Source: Prostheceraeus crozeri
Lineage: Eukaryota; Platyhelminthes; Polycladida; Euryleptidae
Assembly: GCA_907163375.1 (NCBI GenBank)
Contig: CAJQUW010009041.1
Span: 1 to 64,000, forward strand
Direction: 5' to 3'
Length of the DNA stretch: 64,000 nt
Shown: piece by piece, positions 11,490 through 21,750 of the stretch
Layout: each line of letters opens with the position of its first letter
Numbering within the stretch: position 1 is the stretch's first letter
Made by a program: the position numbers and the translations under genes
Notes under the pieces: model-generated
What the model was told of the DNA's origin: nothing
Databases searched by the model: none
What the model saw: the letters and a program-made list of their open reading frames with translations, nothing else

Positions 11490-11945
11490 ATATATGACGT
11501 TGAGACAGAAAATGAGACTTTCACAGATTGATGTACACCCTATGGCTACTACGATACTGCACATCTGTCGGTTCATCTACCCGGTTCACAGCTACCCGTT
11601 TCATCTACTTGATAGACAAGATCAAAGAAATTACACATACATCCAATGGGAAGCAAAATGTTTTCGATAAAATGACATTTGTGTGTGTTTTCTGTGATTT
11701 AGGAGAAGTACTTCGGTAAGGGTAGAACCATCGCTAGATCATACTATTCAAGAAGATGGACACATTTAAATTGATTGTTATTTTTTATCGTCAAACACAA
11801 CATCTTGATTGAATTCTAGCAGAAACTCTCTTCAAATACATTTTCGCATACTTCACCGATCGGAGGCATATACACATGCAGGATGGAAAATGACCTGAAG
11901 ATATTGCATGCTAAAAATTATCACTTGTGACTCAGCTGGTGCTTC
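11490..11945 (+). repeat. Solo copy of a foldback repeat family
   Basis: The stretch from AATGAGACTTTCACAGATTG to GAAGTACTTCGG matches one arm of the inverted repeat at 19176-19887. It shares GACAAGATCAAAGAAA, ACATCCAATGGGA and the segment around TTTTCTGTGATT. A second piece near 11890-11935 (GACCTGAAGATATTGCATG) matches the inner end of the same arm. The middle differs. It shows the foldback family is dispersed rather than unique to one locus. Confidence 0.65.
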
Positions 11946-12639
11946 CCATTAAAGACTTATTTATGAGGTAGCTATGGATCGTAGAAGGAACCATGAAAAT
12001 TTTTGGTTTAGTCCACACCGCGACCGCTCCTAGCAAGCACACGTTCGTATCTTACGCTAAAACTGTGAAGATAATGGCTCATCATACCAATAATGCTTTA
12101 TTGTTATTAATCTGCTGAAAGACGGTGTTGGCTTATTATGATCGCTTTTTATGATCCACTCGCAAATATCACAGTCTATCTGAGATCCGTTTAACTTATA
12201 AAACTTATGAAATTCCGATGATTTTTATGCAAGCCATGAAGTCGTTTGACAAAGATAATAAGCACCCATCTAATCAGATTGTGGAATGCATGTACGTCTA
12301 CTTGAAAGAATGACAGACACATTCAATAAATCGGGACAGAATGACATTATTTTGACTTAGATTTTCATCATAACCACCATGAGGAGAACATTTTATCCAC
12401 CAAGGAGGAGCTACCGTATTATGCTCGCCCAAATGCAAGAAGTGCAAGTTTGCCATGTAGCAACAGCTGTCTAAGCTCTAAATTTACGTTCTTTGACAGA
12501 CCGCTAGATCAGAAGGGAACTCTCATCAATGATGACCCCAGTAGCAAGAATTTGGATAACGCTGGAATGTAGCATTTTCACAAGTATCATCCAGTGAATT
12601 TAGCTTTTCAAACTAGTGTCAAGAAAGTCATGATGACCA
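11946..12639. other. No gene recognised; possibly 5' part of a LINE
   Basis: I recognise no motif here. The position immediately upstream of a reverse-transcriptase fossil on the same strand makes a decayed upstream portion of that LINE possible, but the sequence does not show it. Confidence 0.3.
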
Positions 12640-13920
12640 ACCGCTTGTAACTCTGGACAGTGAAGTCGAGTACGCCATAAGAAGATTGCCTAAAGTGAAA
12701 GTCGATGGTTTCAATGAAGTTTCAGCTGAGTTCACGAATCTGGAGATCCATCCGTTGATGACCAAAGTTCTGTGCAAGTTGTTTTATAAGAACATGGAGT
12801 TGGTGATGGCCGACAAATTCGGTGAAGTCAATCAATTAAGCGAAGATTCTCGGAACTAAGGAATGCTTGCAGCATCGCACCACGGCCCTATAATAATAAT
12901 TTACACCTGAGAGATGCTGCTCCGACTCCTACTGTATAGGACACAGCGACCGTTGAAGAACAGTTCGGAGAAATACAAATGGGTTTCAAGAGAAAGTCGG
13001 AGCTGGGAACTAAGTCTTCAACCTGAGGAGCATCATGGAAAAAACCATGAATTCAACTTCCTTCTATGCTTATCCTTAATTGATTTTAAGAAGGAATCTA
13101 GCTCCGTGCAGTTAGTGACTTTGCGGACTGTTTTGATAAATAGGAGACAGTGGAACTACCAGAAAATTACTTTGGAACATGTAGAACAAATAGCAACTAC
13201 CAGAAAATTACTTTGGAACATGTAGAACAAATAGCAGGTGATTGTCAGTGTGGCAAACGAGTTGTCAGAGTGGTTCGCTATCAAGAAGGGAGTATTGCAA
13301 GGCTGTCTTATCTCATCGATATTATCGATCGGAGAATCGATCGACTCGGTGATCGAATCGATCGGAGTGAGCTTCGGTGGCCGGAATCTCAACAATCATC
13401 ATTTCGGAGACGACATCGTCCTAATAGTGACTTCCGCGACCGGATTTCAGGAATTGGGAGACCAGATCGCTTGGGCTTGAAGTGAGGCGCAGCAGTGGAC
13501 AGCACGAGAAAATGAAAGTGATAGTGACGACGCCGATAGATGAACAGCAGCATCACCAAACTCCGGTCACTTGAAATGGCCAGCAGTAGACGAGCGCTGA
13601 TGATCCCCTTTAAACGCTTATCGTACCAACGAGCAGTCTACATGCATACTTCGACAGTGGGAACTCAGGAGGAGTTGATAATGACCGCTAGAAAGCCTGA
13701 GGCTGCAGTACTTTGGCCATGTGTTTTGGGCAGTAAACATCATCAGTACTCACATTCTCTAAGGGGCTGAGGAATAAGAGTGAAACCACGGCTCCCGTGG
13801 ACCGACGCAAGGCGATGATCGATAGACTATTGAGGATATATGCGAACATGGCGAGAGAAGGTAGCCGGTGGAAATCAATGGCGCACGTTTCCGTAATCTG
13901 CTAAACTCATTAATGAGGAC
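12640..13920 (+). pseudogene. LINE reverse-transcriptase fossil
   Basis: In order along the plus strand I can read VEYAIRRLPKVKVDGFNEV (fingers start), EEQFGEIQMGFKRKSELGT (the Q.GF.K region), ANELSEWFAIKKGVLQGCL (the G..QG motif near 13260-13310) and GGRNLNNHHFGDDIVLI (the catalytic region, with FGDD in place of FADD, near 13370-13425). Behind this are a YFGHV-like block near 13710 and a final W-rich block near 13870. This matches the non-LTR family often annotated as endonuclease-reverse transcriptase in invertebrates. Frame changes and stops are frequent, and a 41-bp tandem duplication interrupts it at 13154-13235. Confidence 0.8.
13154..13235 (+). repeat. 41-bp exact tandem duplication inside a LINE fossil
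   Basis: The unit starting AACTACCAGAAAATTACTTT occurs twice back to back with no visible difference. Because the copies are identical while the surrounding LINE is decayed, the duplication is much younger than the insertion. Confidence 0.9.
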
Positions 13921-15984
13921 GGGAATAGGCAAGTCGCTATTTTTGAGTTATAATGGAACTTATTTTCAGATTCATTGGGTGATTATTCATTCGAACGTCT
14001 GCAAACATATTCCAGAGGTATGTTTACAAATTCTATGTCCAGTGCACATGACTGATACAAGCAAACCATTGTGCTGGAGTCAGGGTCCATTTTTCTATTC
14101 ATTTTCAATGTAGCCTATTTTGAACAGTTTCTAAATTTTGCATGCGTGATTCTTTAAGCCCACTCATAACGAGCGCAATAGTACTATGACTTGTTTGAAT
14201 AATTTGATTTCGGGAAGTGCCCTTGTTCCGGATAAAAGCATAACAATTTCATCATGTTCCTTAACCAAACTGAGGAAGTTTTCTGTCATATTTTTAGTAA
14301 ACCAGTAGGCTCAGTTATTGAATTGTATTATACTATCACTATTATAAGATTCATGATTTTCTCTAGAAGAAAGGAAAACAACTGCCAAGTCATACCTGAA
14401 ATGCCGACTGACTCAGTGACTAGGCGTCCGATTTCCATTCTTGATTTTCAAACCTGCTCCATGGCTGATTAGAGATACCATATACTGCATTGCCATGCCT
14501 TCTATTGGCACCTCTGAACTTCTAAGTCTACTTACAACTCAAGGAAATTTCCAAATTCAGATTCCAAAAACTGACTTTCGAAATATCTGGACTTTATACC
14601 CGCATACCCCCGGAAAGAAAGACCCATGAACTCAGACGTTCATTCTGAATTTAAATAGAAAAGCTCGACATATGATAATGCCAATATCATATCAATGTCA
14701 TATATATCAAATTGTTCGTCAAGAGTTTTTTCAAGACACATTACATGGTAGCCATTTAAAGAACCAGTGATAACGGTGCACTGAAACAGTGGGAATGAAA
14801 ACCCAATTTCCTGCTCTCTCTCCTTTGAATGTCTGTAAGTCTTTGTTTGGTTTGTTTCTCTCCCTCTCCGTTTGCACACTTAGACGAGTAAAGAACACTT
14901 ACAACATCTACATGAAAATTAAATGAAACGCATTGGTGCAAGTAGAGTCATTTCAGTGCTTCCATTTTTTAGAAAATAATGAAATATTCAAATCTCATGA
15001 TGCTGTGAATGTTAAGCATCGAAGTACATATAAAAGGTATTACAGAAATGTGTCTGTTATCATTTAACGAGATATTGATCACTAGTGTCGTGCTTGCTCA
15101 AGGTGCATGCAAATAATACAGTTCAGCTCGCATATCACCATATACACGTGTATTATTATAATAAGCAAGTTCACAGATCATAGTTAATTAAATCCCTACT
15201 CTATGATTGAATCTATAGTCTGTGATAAATCTATATATAATATATATGATTGAATCTATATGAATCTATAATCTGTATTCTATATACATGTAATAATCTT
15301 TTTTCAACGTTCGTGGTTCTAACTGCCATTGAAACTCTTCAAGGGCTCGCTATTCCGAATCACGTCAGTGTCATAAATACAATGCAATCGATTTATCACG
15401 GGTGGAGAGCTTGCTGGCTCATGATATTCATTGGTCGAGTCTGTGTGGTGGTGAATAGAACATGGTCGGACCTTGGGTAAGTGATACAAAACTTGGGTCT
15501 TCTATTAATGCTGTATATATAAAAAATCAAGTTACAAAAATTGATATTTTGATTTGAATCTTAGGAGATCTACATAATAAGAGCACTAAGTTCTGATTTT
15601 TTTATCAAAATTACACTCAATTCACAGAATATTTCAAAAACAAAATAATTGTGATTATTAGCTATTTAATTTCGGTCTTGACAATACCGCGCATTGAAAG
15701 TTCGTAAATATTGCATTTGCTGTTAGCTTACATGTATTTTGTCACATTTGTACAGTACATATTTTATATCTTCGCAGTTATCTTCGCACCCCTTACACTG
15801 TCTGCGATAGCCGACAATTATCCAAAAATGAATTCATTCCAATTTCGTATTCTAATTATGTTTAACCATACATGCAATCAATACCCAGCTATGATATATA
15901 TTAAGTCAGTTTATATTTCTGAATGATAAAATGAAAACAACTGCTGTGTGTGTAGTTGCCCAGGTGACGGGAGATCATCTTTCT
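13921..15984. other. No gene recognised
   Basis: About 2 kb of AT-rich sequence with short, overlapping, unsupported open frames on both strands. There is an ATATA-rich patch at 15230-15260. I found no exon of the receptor gene here. Confidence 0.4.
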
Positions 15985-16195
15985 GAGAAAGTTATGCAAA
16001 AGTAACAAAAATTTCCCTTTTTAGTTTATAGGCCGATATCATAAAGTAAAAGTTAAATATTTCTGTGACAGGCCTTCGGCGTCCAGCGCCTTCAACGGTC
16101 GATGTTTGGATGGCCAGAAATATTTAACTTTTACTTTATGATATCGGCCTATAAACTAAAAGGGGAGTTTTTATTACTTTTGCATAACTTTCTAA
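15985..16195. mobile_element. Foldback MITE with about 81-bp arms
   Basis: The left arm (15985-16065) and right arm (16115-16195) are inverted copies. The inner 46 bases, from TTTAGTTTATAGG to AAATATTTCTG, are identical, and the outer part has a few substitutions around AGAAAGTTATGCAAAAGTAA. A 49-bp GC-richer spacer separates them. The high arm identity indicates a fairly recent insertion or ongoing arm conversion. No coding sequence is present. Confidence 0.85.
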
Positions 16196-18068
16196 ACAAT
16201 TACTTTGTTATGAGCAATGTGTAATTCAATCATAATTAAATCCAGGGTCTTCAATTAGTCCGTGTATCACTGTAGATTAAATTAAAGGAAAGCTTTACAT
16301 GTACTTAGGCTGCTAATTTTAGTTATTGCAACAAATTCGTTTCCCACTAATGCCACACTTTTCATGGGCCCAATTGGAATTTTGGACTATAGAAGAATCC
16401 TTTTGTCAGCACAAAATACAAAGAATGCACTTCGTTTACTTGATTCTACTATTTCATTGAAACTTGGGCTTGGTTTTGGGTTTTGACCCAAAACTTGTAT
16501 TATTATTGGGCATACCCAATGCAAGTTTTTGTCCAAACTTGAATAGAAGACTGACGAGATCAAAAATGCCATGCTCACTCTCAACAAGTCCACAAAACCT
16601 ATGAATTTCGTGATGCAATCATATTAGTCTGCATGCGACCGACCATGCAATGTCCGCAATAAACTCAACATATTTGTGACTGCCAAATGCTGCAGACATA
16701 TGAGAAGATCATAAATTGAGATTCATGACGAATGTCAAGTTGAAAGACGAAGCTACATGCGAAGGAAACAACTCAGCTCGTCTGCCGCAAATGAGGCTAC
16801 AGTGGACATAAATTTTATATCCTTTATGCACGTAGGTGCATTTTTCGAGTATTTATATTTCTATTTTGGACGTTCCGAAAGAAGTAATTCGTATTGTTAC
16901 TCATATAATGGACTTTGCTCATAATGTATTTATACGTGGTAAATAAGAATGATTAAATATTTAGATGCATCCTTACTTAAAAGAATGGGAACACACTGAA
17001 TAGCTGTGATTTCATGTAATATCGAAATCATCAGCTGTCACATTTTGTCAACATCTACGAGCGTATTATACGCAACTTCCTATTAAAATAGTTAAAATAG
17101 GCAGCCACACTGCTGTTGCATAATCATCGACTTGCACATGATGTGAGCAAGTTGCCGATTCAACTACATTGACACATTTTTTTTGATTCTAGTAGACATC
17201 AGATAGCCTAGAACCTAAGGTGTGGTTCGGATCTCATGGCGAACCGATGAACCATAGAAGAGGTTCTAGCAGACGAAAGAAATTCAATTTTACATCAAAA
17301 TTGAAGGAATGTTCCCATTTTTCGGCAATATTCTTCATTTGTATGAATGCACTCTATTAGCCGGATGGACAGACTCCGCAGAATTGAATTAAAAATTAAT
17401 TGACTTTGCATTTGAATTTTCGATTTTTGTATCCCATTTTTAAACGCTTGAAAGAGGAGTTTGGCTTTTCAAAAGTGAGTTTCTCAAAGCGTGGTTTGAC
17501 CTTTGAGAACAGACGCAAATGAATCTACCAGTAACATTTGGTCGTCGCCAGCCATCAGAGTCCGCAAAAGATTACTCGAAAGACTAGAAGAGGGAGGTAT
17601 CAGCAGCGTTCTGCCCGGGATCCTTATTCGGAGGAATACATGAATATCGAGAAAACAAGAAGCAATAAAAGATGCAGCAACTTTGATCGTGAGTCTGTAT
17701 CTACATGTGGTGATGGACAGACACATCTGCTTACTTCTCACATTCTTATGGCCTAACTGTCCTAAAGAGACAAAAGAAAAATCGAATTTCGTTGGTCTCT
17801 TAATCTTCAAAAAATCCAATGAAACATGATTCCATGAAAACGACTGAGCAGTGATCGTCTTTTTTCTCACGACCAATCGAATTTTCCTAAATTTATGCAC
17901 AATGAGCTTTCATTCTAAATTTCGCTTTGTGCGTGTAAATTATGAACTCACGGCAAGCCTACCTTCGCTGAGGATAGATATAAAGACAAATATAAGCGAT
18001 AAACTCGATGGGGTCCTTTGAATCATTAATTAGTAAATCATAGAATATTATCCGATCTTGCAACTTAC
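16196..18068. other. No gene recognised; expected to hold later receptor exons but none seen
   Basis: The minus-strand receptor gene should continue to the left of 18069 with the Cys-loop and membrane-spanning exons. I looked for the FPMD-x-Q-x-C and TM2 signatures on the minus strand here and in the rest of 1-18068 and did not find them. The longest minus-strand frame (17484-17900) has no domain. Confidence 0.4.
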
Positions 18069-18313
18069 CGAAGACTGTGGAAAACATTTCCTTTGCTATC
18101 AATGCGGAGGAACGCATTACGAGTTGTGGCATGATGAAATTCTGCTTTCTTTGCGTTTACAAAAAATGTATCTGGCCACCAAATTTTGGTCAGCATTTCT
18201 TCCGCAACTGAGACTGATTCTTCCACATCTTCTTCAACGCCCTCAATGAGATGGTGAAATGCCAGCCTTTTATCTGTCCATCGTTGGCGAAAATACATAT
18301 CAAGTGTAAAATC
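18069..18313 (-). CDS. Cys-loop ligand-gated ion channel, extracellular-domain exon (third recognised)
   Basis: This exon encodes 81 residues plus a split codon of the extracellular ligand-binding domain of an anionic pentameric channel subunit. It opens with DFTLDMYFRQRWTDKRLAF, continues with IWWPDTFFVNAKKAEFHHAT, and ends GNVFHSLR. These are the conserved MDxxLxxYFRQxWxDxRL, WxPDTFFxNxK and VxxSxR signatures of GABA-A, glycine and GRD-type receptors. The splice acceptor is TTGCTTGCAG (phase 0) and the donor GTAAGT, leaving two bases of the last codon. Between the first two signatures there is an acidic stretch (EGVEEDVEESVSVAEE) that makes this exon about eight residues longer than the vertebrate GABA-A beta equivalent as I remember it. 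The best family impression is GRD-like, but one exon pair cannot fix the subunit type. Confidence 0.92.
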
Positions 18314-19175
18314 CTGCAAGCAAATGGATTATCTGCAGATTGTGAATCAATTTTATTAATTCATAATAATAAAACACAATTGAACAGGTGAAATGTATTT
18401 CTGCATGTGTGTTTTACAAAACTAAGAGCTGCATCAAAAATGTGTGAAAAATATGAAAGCTATATATGCAGATGTCACGTGTATGCGTGTTCCAATTTTA
18501 TGTTAAATCATTAGTGTTTTATATTTCTAGCTGATATGGCGCTTTAAATTCAAAGCTTTGTTTTAGTTGAAAGGAAAAATTAAATTTCCACATTTCCGAA
18601 TTTCAAATGAAGACGGAATCACAAAAAGCGGATCACTCAATATATGCAAAACTTTAGTCTATTTACCTACCTATCAATCATATCACACATAACCACACCA
18701 AGTACCATTCGCATTTTATGAACCATTTTTTTGCACGAGCCTCATTTTTGACATTATGACATCATGAATATTTATTTTAGTTAGAAGACCATGTATTTAT
18801 TAATTGAATGGAAAATTTCATGACGAGATAATCTTCCATATTCTCCGCAGTTAACAGAAACTGCAGCCATTTGATAGATGTGCCAAAAAATATGCTTCAA
18901 CATAAAACTCAAAACGCAAAATGAAGAAAATCGTCGTTTTGAAACATTGCATCTGTCTTGGAAGTTTTGAATACAAAAGCTTCAAAGTTTAACACAGAAA
19001 CATGTGATTTATCTTCTCATAAACATGTCATCTATCTGTTATATAATGTTTACATTTAATAAGTAGAAATTACTACTCAGCGATTATCCCAAGTTAATTG
19101 AAATCGAAATACCGGCAAATTCGTTCAAGAGATTCAATGTTCTTTCAAAATTTCCTTGATACATTGCAGAATTAA
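18314..19175. other. Receptor intron, no other feature seen
   Basis: This is the 3' end of the 8.9-kb intron between receptor exons at 18069-18313 and 27251-27321 (minus strand). I see nothing else in it. Confidence 0.6.
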
Positions 19176-19887
19176 TAGTCCGGCAGCCAGAACGAGTTTC
19201 TGCAAGGAACGAGGCCGAAAGTGAGACTTTCACAGAATGATGTACACCATGTGCGTCTGCCGAGTTCTAGTGAGTTCCTCTTCTTGTCAGACAAGATCAA
19301 AGAAAAACACATGTAAATCCAATGGGACGTAGATTGCAATTTTTTGTTAAAATGAATTTTTGTATGTTTTCTCTGATTAAACGAAAAGTACTAAGCCCAG
19401 AGTCATAAGTTTTGGCATGGAATGTCTTCAGGTCATTTCCTATGATGTGCATGTGCTTTTATCATGCATCTAATCGGCAATGTATGTGAGAAAATGGTTG
19501 AATGTGGATAAAGTTGCTCAAAATGTTTGTGTTTGCCGACATTGAGAGGCTCGCCAAATCCAAATGCGTTTAGCTACATAGACAGGGGTGCATGAAAATG
19601 AAAGGAATTGACCTGAAGACATTCCATACCAAAACTTATGACTCTGGGCTTAGTACTTTTCGTTTAATCAGAGAAAACATACAAAATTTCATTTTAACAA
19701 AAAATTGCAATCTATGTCCCATTGATTTACATGTGTTTTTCTTTGATCTTGTCTGACAAGAGGAGGAACTCACTAGAACTCGGCAGAAGTGCCGATTCGT
19801 AGTAGGCATAGGGTGTATAGCATTCTGTGAAAGTCTCACTTTCGGCCTCGTTCCTTGCAGAAACTCGTTCTGGCTGCCGGACTATAA
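19176..19887. mobile_element. Large foldback element with about 260-280-bp arms
   Basis: The sequence ATAGTCCGGCAGCCAGAACG at 19177 is mirrored by CGTTCTGGCTGCCGGACTAT ending at 19887. The inverted similarity continues inward through GACAAGATCAAAGAAA, ATGTAAATCCAATGGGAC and ACTAAGCCCAGAGTCATAAG to about 19433 on the left and 19608 on the right. The 170-bp centre is unrelated on the two sides. One arm has a gap of roughly 25 bases relative to the other. There is no coding frame across it. A diverged single copy of the arm lies at 11490-11945. It sits inside the receptor intron. Confidence 0.85.
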
Positions 19888-20693
19888 TGTTTGCAATGAG
19901 ATTCATGGTGACTTTCTCCAAAGTGTTTAGCGCATCACTGAAACCTATAAGACAATGTACAGTTTTTCATACGACTCCAAAGGATATTCTCTCAAGTAAA
20001 CATTCGAAGATCATAAAAATTCGCATTTCCTGGAAATATTCGAAGGTCAATAAACAAAGGTGAATATGAAAATGCAAGCAAATATCCAATCCTGCTATAA
20101 CACATGTGAATTCTATAACTTCAGTTGAGCAGACTAATTTCAAAGCGAGCATTTTGTGTTATTGGCAAATATGAAATCGAGGTAAAGCAAGCATTGGCGT
20201 ATTTCCTATTATAGCCATTCCATGAATGGAAAATAGTCGAATTCGACATTCAATTTATACTTCAGAATTGAACGAGAAATAATGGATGAAAAGCACTGTC
20301 GAATATAGTAAATTAATTGTACAAATAGAAATCCGTACTGAAAAATAGATCTACGCAGCCCAATTTAATAGCTTGGCAAGTGACAACTATGCCTCCTACA
20401 GCTATGACATAGTAAGACAAAATAACTATTTTCTAGAGGTATAGTTTGCCATATAATAAAACAGTGAAATTTTATTACTCAATTCTCGTCTTAACCCTAG
20501 AAATGAACCGTTACTTTTATGTTCTACTCACACAACTGCTGCAGCTTCAAAGGTTGGGAGTCAGAGACTTCAGGAATTATTTATTTTTATTGCACAACCA
20601 TTGCTTGTTTAGTATAGAAATTGTACCGACAGGCGCAAGTTGAATGATTTCCACTTTGTTATTTCGAAGTCCTTGATGAACTATTTCATCAAA
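19888..20693. other. Receptor intron, no feature seen
   Basis: This is AT-rich intron sequence. Small open frames here have no domain or splice support. Confidence 0.5.
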
Positions 20694-21065
20694 AACAAAG
20701 ACAATGATCATAGTTCAATTTAAAAGATATAGTCCACATTAATATTGAGATTGAAGAAAGGAAGCATGAATTCAGTGAATCATAAAATCATACCGATGAA
20801 AATTGAACTAAAAAACTTGAAATTTCGGCCAAGAAGCACAATAGCATCTCAAATTTTTCATTAACAATTGCTTTATAATGTGGTTCATGATATTTCCTTG
20901 ATAATCAGCTCAATTCCCGCTTAATTAAGATGCTTGTTGGTAAATTTTCATTCCTTTAGATATCCAAATTACTTTCATACTACTTATATATAGTGGCTTC
21001 ACGTCGCCAGCATATAAACACAGAGATAATTTGCAAAAATGTACCTCCAAAAAAGTGATCAAATC
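20694..21065. repeat. Local direct duplication, copy 1
   Basis: This is about 370 bp that is repeated in the same orientation at 21395-21750. Shared blocks include AAGACAATGAT, TGAATCAT..ATGCCGGTGAAAATTGAA-like sequence, AACTTGAAATTTC.GCCAAGAA and a final TATATAAA-like patch. The copies differ by many substitutions and small gaps, so the duplication is old. There is no coding potential. It lies in the receptor intron. Confidence 0.75.
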
Positions 21066-21394
21066 ATAGAGTAAATATATTAGGTAGAGTGGTAACTCCG
21101 CATTTACTAAATCCCTAATGTGTATACACTTTCGATTTTATTAAATGAACTCAAGGGAGAAACAGTCGGAATTGTTTCCAAATGTGAGATATGCAATGAA
21201 GGATTGTAATGAAGAAAGAATTATGGTATTTCACAGATTCTCATGACTGACTTGGAGATTTAATGTTTGGTAAATTAGCAATTCGATAGGTTCCTACCAA
21301 GTTCCTATTATTTTCATGCTCAACCTCAGGAGTATTTTCTCTAGCGTGATCATATCACAGGAAAAACCTGCAACTGGCAGAAAATCACATAATC

Positions 21395-21750
21395 AAAGAC
21401 AATGATTTCAATTGACTTTGAAAGATATAAATGGTTCCACATCACTATTCAGATTCTAGAAATGAAACGTGAATTGAGTGAATCATTAATGCCGGTGAAA
21501 ATTGAATTAAAAACTTGAAATTTCAGCCAAGAAAGCAGAATAAGGTCTCGTTTTTTCATGAAGACTTTCATTAAAATACAATTCATGAAATTCCCTCGAT
21601 ATTCAGCTTGATTTCCGCTTAGTTAGGATGCTTGACATCAAGTATTCATTCCTTTTGATATCCAACATGTTTCATGCTACTTATTTAGCAGAGTCATCTC
21701 GGTAGTATATAAATTGGCAAATTTTGACTTTTTTCAAAAGTGCTCAAATA
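21395..21750. repeat. Local direct duplication, copy 2
   Basis: This is the second copy of the repeat at 20694-21065, about 330 bp downstream of it. The conserved order of blocks is kept across the full length, including GGATGCTTGACATC against AGATGCTTGTTGGT and the TATATAAATTGG patch at the end. Confidence 0.75.

Noticed and set aside
17640-17700. Minus-strand RYRLTIKVAAS, similar to the RLTIxA start of the next receptor exon, following a TGTAG acceptor-like site
   Set aside because: The sequence after it lacks the CPM-x-L, FPMD and Cys-loop residues that must follow, so the match is most likely chance or a decayed pseudo-exon.
17484-17900. 138-codon minus-strand open frame
   Set aside because: No domain, no homologue that I recognise and an irregular composition; an open frame of this length is expected by chance in 64 kb.
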